Part shown: positions 55,359 to 64,000 of the stretch, piece by piece | How positions within the stretch are numbered: the stretch's first letter is position 1 | Layout of the letters: each line of letters starts with the position of its first letter | From: Timema cristinae | Taxonomy: Eukaryota; Arthropoda; Insecta; Phasmatodea; Timematidae | Direction of reading: 5' to 3' | DNA length: 64,000 nucleotides | NCBI GenBank assembly: GCA_039000515.1 | Contig: JBCFYV010003508.1 | Coordinates: forward strand, 46,523,265 to 46,587,264 | The notes under the pieces: model-generated | What the model saw: only the letters and a program-made list of their open reading frames with translations | Told to the model about the DNA's origin: nothing | Databases searched by the model: none | Translations under genes and position numbers: made by a program

Positions 55359-55461
55359 TACATACACATATACACACAAGGATCCCAAATTCGATTTCCA
55401 CCAGCCTCAAAAATGTATCATTAAGAAAACGGGCGTTTTCCCTTTAGTCTGTTTTTTTTTA
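55241..55461. repeat. (CT)n(CA)n microsatellite and flanks
   Basis: About 13 CT units at 55322-55347 followed by CA/TACA units to ~55378. Confidence 0.85.
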
Positions 55462-55775
55462 AAATATTTATTTGAAGTATTTAACGTGCCCTTTTTGAAT
55501 CGGCTTATATCATGACACGAGAATTTCTCTGAGTGAGAGCGAAAGGGCCTATCAAGTTTGCAGTAAAGGTATTCTCATACATCTTCCAGGGTTATTTTAC
55601 TTGCGACAATCGACATGGGACCGACGGCTTTACTTCCTCTCCGAAGGGAGTTGTAACACTACTGATTTTTATCGCTCAAGAAAAATCTGTGGACCCCCGA
55701 TTGGGTTTGAACCCACGAACATCTGGTCCTGTAGCGAGCACTTTACCCCAAGAACACCCAGGTCGACTTCCTTTT
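55462..55775 (-). mobile_element. SINE family D, full-length (reverse)
   Basis: Tail complement 'tgaagtatttaacgtgccc', body 'ccgacggctttacttcct', 'gaagggagttgtaacacta', B-box complement GTTTGAACCCAC, head end 'caagaacacccaggtc'. Confidence 0.91.
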
Positions 55776-56185
55776 AGTGAAGTGGTAAATTAATGGTATC
55801 GGCTGAGGTTGGTGTGTTTAACCCACTGTGTAATTAATTGAGGATACGTCACTAATATCAAGCACTTAAGCACTGAAAGGCACTTAACACTTGACACATC
55901 AATCCCAGGGCCAGAAAGTTGGAGAATTAGGTGCCAAGACAAGCCCAAAGTTTCTTTCTTAGCAACCACTCGGGATCGAACCCAGTTGGGGGCTCACATA
56001 AACACGGGACGAAAGAGCTCCTGTACAAAAAAAAAATGTTAAAAAAAGTTTTGGCTTCACAACATTAAACTATTTCTTGTTGACATGTCTTTCAAGCAAA
56101 AAAAAAAATATTCAACGCACCCAAAGTGTCCAAATCAAACATGGTTCAGTCGTTTAAACAAAAGGCTGTACTTTGGAATGTGTGA
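55776..56185. other. Intergenic; T-arm-like fragment near 55970
   Basis: 'ctcgggatcgaacccagttg' near 55969 is the complement of a tRNA-like T-arm and may be the head of an unplaced reverse SINE starting around 55790. Confidence 0.3.
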
Positions 56186-56400
56186 CGTTGGCTCGTAGAT
56201 AAGCCTCTCCGTGACGTCGCCGACATCACGTGGTACCCGAGCACAATCTTGTCCGGTCTTCCCTACGGCTCGCGCAGTTACAACAAGTGTCTCCAAGGAG
56301 GGACTCCGCCCGCACTCGTAAAAAAAAAAAACAAGCTGACATCGTCGCGCGACGGAGGAGCCCTGTCGGGGCGAACCTTTCAAGTTTTGTTGTGTCCTGC
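56186..56400. promoter_or_regulatory. CpG-rich, promoter-like patch
   Basis: CpG-rich island with GTGACGTCGCC (CRE-like) at ~56212 and ATCACGTGG (E-box) at ~56226, interrupted by an A-run (56320-56331). Both strands are open for 70-80 codons because of GC content. It could be a promoter or first exon; no splice pair is convincing. Confidence 0.25.
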
Positions 56401-57642
56401 TAAATATGTTTCATGTGTTTACGTCGCCGTAAAAACGTGGTTACATCATCAACAAAGCTAAAGTCCTCAGAATGAAAATTACATCACGCGTCCCGTGAGT
56501 GATCAAATTAATAATCAAACACAGTTACTTGCTACTGATATTATTTATTATTTCTTTTAAATTGTGTTTTATTTCAAATTGACATAAAATGTCTGCCAGA
56601 GACTCAGCTTGTCCTCTATCCACGATGGCTATATTACCTCCTTAATAAATTACTTTAAATATTTTAATATAAATATTGAATTTTAATAGGCACCTCAAAC
56701 AAAAATATCGCAAAGTAATTCATGCACAGGCCTATTTTGAAGGCAAGACTATTTTAAACACAATTTATGGGTTGGAGGGGAAAGGTTATTAATTTTTATG
56801 ATTGCATCTTAGGGGAGTTATCCATTAGGTCAACTTTTTTGATCATTTGGCCCTCTCCTTATGAAACCCAAAGTATATATTTAGCCTGAAACTCCCCCCT
56901 CCCCCTCTTTACCAATATGTGTTACGTAACTTTTCGTATCTTTTATAGGATAGATTTTGTGATAAGAAAAAGTGATTTGGATTTAGAACTACTCAGAGTC
57001 AATTTTAAATCCTAAATATTAAAAAAAAATTTAACATTAAAATCTAAGGTATAAGATGTGTGCTACGTAACACTGTGAACCCCCCGTGTAACACTAACAC
57101 CATGTAGACGTTAGCTCTCCCATTATAAGATAAAAACAAGATCTAGTAATTTTTGATTTGTCATGTTTATCTCAAGTAAATGTTTTATTGGAAGAATGTA
57201 GTTTAATATCTTTCTCCCTGCTACAAAAGCATTAAACTACTAAAATATAAATCTTAAAATAGAGACATTTATTAAAAACTTGCATTATTTTTGAAACGAG
57301 ATAATATACATTTATGCTGAAATACTCCACCATAAAGCATTCATGAATTAATATGAACTAGTTACAACACCGAGAAAGGGCTAAAGAGCTACTTATCCCC
57401 GCCAAAGAGATTAACGATCCATTTCAATGATGTTTTTAAGTTCCTCCACTTGTAGGGACGGGGGGGGGGGGGTTTAGTTCCTTCATGACACCTGAAGGAA
57501 TGGATTATAAGTATAGTTTGTTAATTTCTACATATACTTATGGTTCTTAAACAACCTAACTTAACCTAACCTTTCATGCGTTAACGAATTTCGTTCTTAT
57601 ATGCTATAACTCAGCGGCAGAGTATAGTTTTACAAAAGTTGA
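56401..57642. other. AT-rich intergenic
   Basis: No gene or known repeat. G-run at ~57460-57471. Confidence 0.35.
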
Positions 57643-57910
57643 CCCCAGTGGTCTTGAGGTAAATGCTCACCTCAGAGACAGTGTTCCAGGGTTCTAACCC
57701 GGTTGGGGTTGGCGGATTTTTCTTTATTGGTAAGAATCCGTAGCACAACTTCCTTCGGAGGGGAAGTAAAGCCGTCGGTCCCATGTCGATAGTGGCATGT
57801 AAAAAAAAACCTGGAAGGTATGTGAAAATACCTTTCTCGCCAAAATTGATAGGCTCTTTCGCTCTAGCTCATAGAAATTCTTTTGTACTGATATAATCAG
57901 TAGGTCCATG
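57643..57910 (+). mobile_element. SINE family D
   Basis: Head 'ccccagtggtcttgaggtaa', B-box AGGGTTCTAACCC, body 'cgtagcacaacttccttcgg', 'aattgataggctctttcgc', tail 'tgatataatcagtaggtcc' (end diverged). Confidence 0.9.
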
Positions 57911-57989
57911 TACAATAGTTAATTACACAAGCTTACATAACTTTTCGCTAGTTCTTAATTCAACTCCGTTCATATGATCCGCGGCTACC

Positions 57990-58350
57990 ACTTTTGATAG
58001 TTACTGTCGATTTATATAAAACTCGCTTTGCTCGTTGGGGGCTCCGCCCCCAAACCCCCAGTACGTTTTATTTGCAAGTGGATGTAAACTAATGTAATTC
58101 CAGAGGGTTTTTTTGATAGGTATTACCGTTTAGCCACAAGAGACCTCCAAAGAAAGGTCGCACCGACTTTAAAGTTGCTCCGCTATTGTGAAGTTTTTAG
58201 AGGGTTAAAAATTTTTTTTTTAAAATTTTTGGAACTATCCTGTTGGTTACAGGCTAGAAGCTATAAGTTTTCCAAATTTCAAGTTTCTAGCTCATCTGGA
58301 AGTGGGTAAACATTAATGTCAGTGAGTGAGTCAGTAACGGGGTTTATGGG
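57990..58350. mobile_element. Unclassified repeat-like block with a GC hairpin
   Basis: Contains TTGGGGGCTCCGCCCCCAA (58035-58053), an 8-bp perfect stem with a 3-nt loop in AT-rich DNA, preceded by 'ctcgctttgctcg', and later 'gtcagtgagtgagtcagta' (58318-58336). The combination looks like a mobile-element remnant, but only one copy is in the window. Confidence 0.35.
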
Positions 58351-58737
58351 AGTATGTTTACACTTATAAAATGTTATTAATGTTTCCCGTAAAAATGTTT
58401 TTTTCCCAAAAGAGCCTTTCTATGGAAATTGGACTGCACACACTGTAGTGCGGCGTATTACATTCTTATCTCTGCTTCCGCGCCATGCATTCCATACATA
58501 ACACATTGTTTAGTGAGTAGAGAAAGCTCCGGATAAAGAGAAAAATGTATTTATCTACCTACAAATATCATACATTATCAACCTATATAATTTTTCACTG
58601 AAAATTAAACAAAAATCATACAAATTTTAAATTGGATGTAAAAACAAACAACAGTATCGTCCTTTAACATCCGCTCACAAAGATACGCGGGGAATGCGTG
58701 CTTTGCTGTGTTCTGTCACGTTCTATTTTTACTATTT
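58351..58737. other. AT-rich intergenic
   Basis: No gene or known repeat. Confidence 0.3.
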
Positions 58738-58941
58738 CATTTTTTCAAGGTATTTAACGTGCACTTTTTGAACATTTATATATATTAACACACTACATCT
58801 AGCCCCGGCCATTAATTCATCACTGTCAAAGGGAAAAACCCACATTTTACCCATAATACATTTTTCGGCCATGCCAGGGGTCGGACCCGGGTCCCTCAGC
58901 TCTGTAGAAAGACACGTTACCGACTGAGCTAAGGTGTCGGA
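58738..58941 (-). mobile_element. SINE family E (reverse)
   Basis: Tail complement 'aaggtatttaacgtgcac', a deleted segment, body 'ggccattaattcatcactg', 'tttttcggccatgcc', head 'taccgactgagctaaggtg'. Confidence 0.88.
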
Positions 58942-59026
58942 CATAATTGATATTATTAAATTAATCTGACAACTCTTTAGTTGCATGCACGACATATCTC
59001 AGAGCATTTTTGAGTTCTAAGATTAT

Positions 59027-59034
59027 TATTATTA

Positions 59035-59065
<31 letters not shown>

Positions 59066-59068
59066 ATT

Positions 59069-59103
<35 letters not shown>

Positions 59104-59342
59104 TATTAGCACCGCGTCTTACTATCTGTTCGGGTTATACGAACTTACGCTAATGTGTAATGGTAGGGTGATTGTGAGATGAAATGAAGGACCTAAAGTT
59201 TAACGTGGAATCCGAACCACGGTGGCGGCCTGGCATTCCACACATTCACAAGATGTCTTGTCAGTGGTGAAGGAAGGGTTTGGTAATCAGATAAATCTGT
59301 GTTAGGATTGAGGATTGAACCCCTGACCCCCAGCACAGAAGT
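59027..59342 (-). mobile_element. SINE family A, head partly missing (reverse)
   Basis: Long imperfect (TTA)n (59027-59107), tail complement, body, B-box complement GGATTGAACCCC. Stops at 'cagcacagaag', before the A-box. Confidence 0.92.
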
Positions 59343-59540
59343 TCCTAAGAAGATATTTTGTTTGACAGAACCACGTGTACAAATATCAATAGGATGTAGC
59401 CAAGCCTACTGTGTATAGCATAGTTCTATTTATTCAGAGCAAGACTATACCCAAGCATCCAGGTAAGAACTTTCCATTTTTTTTTTATATTTCGTTAGCA
59501 GTTCGCAATAGGTCAAGGTCATCGAGTGAGGAAGAAGATG

Positions 59541-59579
<39 letters not shown>

Positions 59580-59692
59580 GACACGTCCACACTGAAAGTG
59601 CTGTCCGCCACGTGTTCGCTAACAGTTTATTTGATGTTACCGCTCATGCAGCGAACTGCTACCGAACACAAAACACCTAACACGATTTCCCG
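59343..59692. other. Intergenic; (TAA)n at ~59541-59577; donor-like site at 59462
   Basis: CCAG|GTAAGAAC at 59462/59463 follows an AG 25 nt upstream ('ttctatttattcag'). It could be a microexon but is not supported otherwise. Confidence 0.3.
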
Positions 59693-60855
59693 TGATCTCT
59701 AGTACACACCCAGTTGGTCAGTTGATCTCTAGTACACACCCAGTTGGTCAGTTGATCTCTAGTACACACCCAGTTGGTCAGTTGATCTCTAGTACACACC
59801 CAGTTGGTCAGTTGATCTCTAGTACACACCCATTGGTCAGTTGATCTCTAGTACACACCCAGTTGGTCAGTTGATCTCTAGTACACACCCAGTTGGTCAG
59901 TTGATCTCTAGTACACACCCAGTTGGTCAGTTGATCTCTAGTACACACCCAGTTGGCCAGTTGATCTCTAGTAGACACCCAGTTGGCCAGTTGATCTCTA
60001 GTACACACCCAGTTGGTCAGTTGATCTCTAGTACACACCCAGTTGGTCAGTTGATCTCTAGTACACACCCAGTTGGTCAGTTGATCTCTAGTACACACCC
60101 AGTTGGTCAGTTGATCTCTAGTACACACCCAGTTGGTCAGTTGATCTCTAGTACACACCCAGTTGGCCAGTTGATCTCTAGTACACACCCAGTTGGTCAT
60201 TTGATCTCTAGTACACACCCAGTTGGTCAGTTGATCTCTAGTACACACCCAGTTGGTCAGTTGATCTCTAGTACACACCCAGTTGGTCAGTTGATCTCTA
60301 GTACACACCCAGTTGGTCAGTTGATCTCTAGTACACACCCAGTTGGCCAGTTGATCTCTAGTACACACCCAGTTGGTCAGTTGATCTCTAGTACACACCC
60401 AGTTGGTCAGTTGATCTCTAGTACACACCCAGTTGGTCAGTTGATCTCTAGTACACACCCAGTTGGTCAGTTGATCTCTAGTACACACCCAGTTGGCCAG
60501 TTGATCTCTAGTACACACCCAGTTGGTCAGTTGATCTCTAGTACACACCCAGTTGGTCAGTTGATCTCTAGTACACACCCAGTTGGTCAGTTGATCTCTA
60601 GTACACACCCAGTTGGTCAGTTGATCTCTAGTACACACCCAGTTGGTCAGTTGATCTCTAGTACACACCCAGTTGGTCAGTTGATCTCTAGTACACACCC
60701 AGTTGGCCAGTTGATCTCTAGTACACACCCAGTTGGTCAGTTGATCTCTAGTACACACCCAGTTGGTCAGTTGATCTCTAGTACACACCCAGTTGGTCAG
60801 TTGATCTCTAGTACACACCCAGTTGGTCAGTTGATCTCTAGTACACACCCAGTTG
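59693..60855. repeat. 30-bp minisatellite, ~39 units, open on both strands
   Basis: Unit CAGTTGATCTCTAGTACACA + CCCAGTTGGT, highly uniform. The TTGGCCAG variant recurs about every 5-7 units, most often 6 (59955, 59985, 60165, 60345, 60495, 60705), suggesting a ~180-bp higher-order repeat. One unit at ~59831 lacks a base. Because 30 is a multiple of three, readings of ~350 codons appear on both strands (10-residue unit STHPVGQLIS); they are artefacts. Confidence 0.97.
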
Positions 60856-61099
60856 ATCGCGAACTATCCGCAGGTTGGTGTGTGCGTGCCTTTAGATCTC
60901 ACCAATTAAAAGCGCTAAATAAAAATTAACGACAAGTTCAAGTATTAGGTAAGTAAGTACCTTAGGACAGTTCGAGCTTTCTTATTTTTCTCACAAGATT
61001 GGAGTGGGTGTTAGTTAGTACAATGCTTACGTAAGACAGAAAGAGACGGACAATGGGGCAGTGACCAGAACACTCTAAAGTGACGCATAATAATTTAAA
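60856..61099. other. Intergenic
   Basis: No gene or known repeat. Confidence 0.3.
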
Positions 61100-61377
61100 G
61101 GTGACCCGGCGGTCTAGGGTAAGGTGTCAGACTTCTGTGCTGGGGGTCCGGGGTTCAATCCTCGGTTCCGGCACAGATTTATCTGATTGCCAAACCCTTC
61201 CTTCACCTCTGACAAGACGTGTATTAATCACAACTTGTGAATGGGTGGAATGCCAGGCCTCCACCGTGGTTCGGATCCCACGTTAAACTGTAGGTCCTCC
61301 ATTTAATCTCACAATCACCCTACCATTACACATTAGCGTAAGTGTGTATAACCCGGACGGGTAGTAAGACGCGGTGC

Positions 61378-61407
<30 letters not shown>
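61100..61407 (+). mobile_element. SINE family A, full-length
   Basis: Head GGTGACCCGGCGGTCTAGGG, B-box GGTTCAATCC, body with the 'gacgtgtattaatcacaac' variant, hairpin CCCGGACGGG, (TAA)n. Probable duplication ATAATTTAAA / ATAATTAAAA. Confidence 0.94.
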
Positions 61408-61410
<3 letters not shown>

Positions 61411-62002
61411 TAATTAAAAGTGTCAAGACGAGGATTCAAGGACCCTTCTCGACAGTTTAAAAGTGTTTCAGTTTTTTATAGCTACAATAAGTTATGTATT
61501 CACTAATACTTTTTTTAATTTAAATTCATTTTACAACAGTGCTTATTGCAAAAATTTCGCACCATTAATTTACACCTTTATGCTAATAATTATCAGAAAT
61601 TTATAAAGTGCATGAAAAAAAATTAGTTTATTCCTGTGAAAAAATTACAAAAAAAAAGTTGACAAATATAACTTAAGCAAGACTGAGGAAAGGGGGGGGG
61701 GGTTGGGCGTTTTCTTATTTTTTTTTCTTACAAAGGGGGACAGGCCCTTTTGACCCAAAAGGTGCTTGCGTAATACTTGAACTCTCTGTTGGGAGAGCGG
61801 AGGAATAGTATGCCTGATTCCTTTTTTTTAGCAACGTTCATAAATTGCTGTGGTCCAAGTATTAGACTAACAGAGGAATGAAAGTTTACACTACACTGGA
61901 TATCATCTCTGAGGGAACAGCGTTGTCATTCTCTAGTTTTAGTGACATGGTCAATCTCCTCTCAAGTATGCTAAAAGTTTGGCAACGCTGGTTAGTCTAT
62001 GT
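61408..62002. other. AT-rich intergenic
   Basis: No gene or known repeat. G-run at ~61693-61703. Confidence 0.3.
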
Positions 62003-63200
62003 TGCCAGTAGCTCCTTCTTACCCCAGCACACCACCTTCAGACATAACTGAGAGTGAGGAGATTTGGCCAGTAGCTCCTTCTTACCCCAGCACACCACTT
62101 TCAGACATAACTGAGAGCGAGGAGATTTGGCCAGTAGCTCCTTCTTACCCCAGCACACAACCTTCAGACATAACTGAGAGCGAGGAGATTTGGCCAGTAG
62201 CTCCTCCTTACCCCAGCACACCACCTTCAGACATAACTGAGAGCGAGGAGATTTGGCCAGTAGCTCCTTCTTACCCCAGCACACCACCTTCAGACATAAC
62301 TGAAAGCGAGGAGATTTGGCTAGTAGCTCCTTCTTACCCCAGCACACCACCTTCAGACATAACTGAGAGCGAGGAGATTTAGCCAGTAGCTCCTTCTTAC
62401 CCTAGTACACCACCTTCAGACATAACTGAGAGCGAGGAGATTTGGCCAGTAGCTCCTTCTTACCCCAGCACACCACCTTCAGACATAACTGAGAGCGAGT
62501 AGATTTGGCCAGTAGCTCCTTCTTACCCAGCACACCACCTTCAGACATAACTGAGAGCGAGGAGATTTAGCCAGTAGCTCCTTCTTATCCCAGCACACCA
62601 CTTTCAGACATAACTGAGAACGAGGAGATTTAGCCAGTAGCTCCTTCTTATCCCAGCACACCACCTTCAGACATAACTGAGAGCGAGGAGATTTGGCCAG
62701 TAGCTCCTTCTTACCCCAGCACACCACCTTCAGACATAACTGAGAGCGAGGAGATTTAGCCAGTAGCTCCTTCTTATCCCAGCACACCACTTTCAGACAT
62801 AACTGAGAACGAGGAGATTTAGCCAGTAGCTCCTTCTTACCCCAGCACACCACCTTCAGACATAACTGAGAGCGAGGAGATTTGGCCAGTAGCTCCTTCT
62901 TACCCCAGCACACCACCTTCAGACATAACTGAGAGCGAGTAGATTTGGCCAGTAGCTCCTTCTTACCCCAGCACACCACCTTCAGACATAACTGAGAGCG
63001 AGGAGATTTAGCCAGTAGCTCCTTCTTATCCCAGCACACCACCTTCAGACATAACTAAGAGCGAGGAGATTTGGCCAGTAGCTCCTTCTTACCCCAGCAC
63101 ACCACCTTCAGACATAACTGAGAGTGAGGAGATTTGGCCAGTAGCTCCTTCTTACCCCAGCACACCACCTTCAGACATAACTGAGAGCGAGGAGATTTGG
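62003..63200. repeat. 63-bp minisatellite, 19 units, coding-like reading
   Basis: Unit GCCAGTAGCTCCTTCTTACC + CCAGCACACCACCTTCAGAC + ATAACTGAGAGCGAGGAGAT + TTG. The plus-strand unit reads VAPSYPSTPPSDITESEEIW plus one P, Ser/Thr/Pro-rich and acidic. Several units have a stop (GATTTAGCC or GAGTAGATT) and one (~62525) a 1-bp loss, so no single frame spans the array. The minus strand is open over long stretches too. Either non-coding or a decayed coding repeat. Confidence 0.95.
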
Positions 63201-63445
63201 CAACAGTTAACTGAGAGAAAGAGACAGAGAGAGAGAACTCAACGGTGATATCGGGTAGAAGTGGTCTGTGCCAAAATCAAACTTATCTTGGTCCGCTCAG
63301 TAACGGTGGGAAACTGGTTCCGGTCTGGTTCCTCATCTCTGGTTGGTGTCGAGTGTTATGGGGAACCATGCGGTGAGCACTAACTACCCTCGTTGCAGAG
63401 AACTTTACAGATCATATCAGGACACAACTTAAAAACAAACAAGTA
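63201..63445. other. Intergenic
   Basis: GA-rich start, no gene or known repeat. Confidence 0.3.
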
Positions 63446-63540
63446 GCCCGCCTCAGTGTCCGAACGGTTTAAGGCGTCACTCTCTTCTTAGATTGACCTG
63501 CTGATCTGGGGCATCGCGACGAAATATATTCTGGGGTGAA
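63446..63540 (+). mobile_element. SINE B/C head fragment (weak)
   Basis: 'cccgcctcagtgtccgaacg', 'ggtttaaggcgtcactctc', 'gattgacctgctgatctggg' follows the order of a C-type head, but the T-arm is broken and the body is absent. Confidence 0.45.
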
Positions 63541-64000
63541 TTTTCCAACTCTAAGTGTTGTGAAAATGGAAAAATTCTCAAGAGACCAGAAAGTCTAGAA
63601 TGGAAGGGTATCTATCTATGGAATAACCCACATTTAATAATAGGGGGTCAGGGGTTGGGAAACTTGTAAAATTTGAGGTTATATTTTGGCCTTGAATCGA
63701 GGTTTTAGGCGACTGTAATTTTTAAAGTTGTTTATTAATTATGGATTTTTCACAAATTACAAGTGTTATTTGTTTTTACATTAAGCACCAGCACGTGTAG
63801 GAAAACTTAACAAGTTTCAGCTTATAAAAACTCCAGGTTTTATTAAGTGAATAGTAATAGTAGTCTTAAAACCAGTAATCAGTGACAGTGGCCCTATCAG
63901 TCAGCTTGATAAACTACTAAACTTTCTATACAATCTACTACCCGGGACCTTTTTAAGAATAGAGATTGACAGATGGGAAATTTAAAATTTGTCTCTACAA
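63541..64000. other. AT-rich intergenic to window end
   Basis: No gene or known repeat. Confidence 0.3.

Noticed and set aside
59808..60929. ~350-codon ORFs on both strands as repeat proteins
   Set aside because: They are translations of a uniform 30-bp array; opposite strands are equally open, which is expected from unit length and stop-poor sequence.

Overview
This window looks like non-coding genomic DNA from an animal. An arthropod, most likely an insect and possibly a hemipteran, is my guess. That guess rests only on general repeat style: many tRNA-headed SINEs with (TAA)n tails, Tc1-type, hAT-type and pogo-type MITEs, RTE-like LINE relics and large minisatellites. Nothing looks bacterial: there are no operons, no long conserved ORFs, no rRNA and no free-standing tRNA genes. 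Almost every ORF of 60-130 codons is a chance reading of repeat or AT-rich DNA, and the longest ones (up to about 610 codons) lie in tandem arrays whose unit length is a multiple of three.

Layout. 1-12.4 kb: SINEs, two hAT-like MITEs (one inside a SINE), a truncated MITE2 and the first Tc1-like MITE (MITE1), plus small candidate exons at 9.06 kb (+) and 10.16 kb (-). 12.3-19.3 kb: a 29-bp minisatellite, a SINE-in-SINE nest, a LINE relic cut by a SINE, and a degenerate 46-bp minisatellite abutting a second LINE relic. 20-27.5 kb: AT-rich DNA, inverted SINE pairs, MITE2 nested in MITE1, a small candidate exon at 25.95 kb, and a SINE-in-SINE nest. 28.07-29.30 kb: a 41-bp array about 95 bp upstream of the best exon candidate of the window (29.40-29.53 kb, +). 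31-33.1 kb: a 163-bp foldback palindrome and a head-to-head SINE palindrome. 34.33-38.34 kb: a 40-bp array of about 100 units. 44.8-45.6 kb: a 34/68-bp dimeric array. 47.13-48.54 kb: a 54-bp array. 48.8-55.8 kb: MITE1, SINEs, MITE2 carrying a SINE, and a pogo-like MITE. 59.69-60.86 kb: a 30-bp array. 62.00-63.20 kb: a 63-bp array. The eight large arrays total about 10.8 kb, roughly 17% of the window.

The SINEs are modular. Families A, B and C have different tRNA-like heads but the same final ~50 bases, with a small hairpin ACCCGAACGGGT and a (TAA)n end. Families D and E have different heads and bodies but share another tail (GATATAATCAGTCGGTTCAG...). About 50 copies can be placed, many with clean target-site duplications (TSDs), so the order of insertion can be read in several nests. 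Genes here can only be guessed as isolated exons between splice-like signals. I found no defence system, gene cluster or other new multi-gene machinery. The most interesting material is the repeat architecture.
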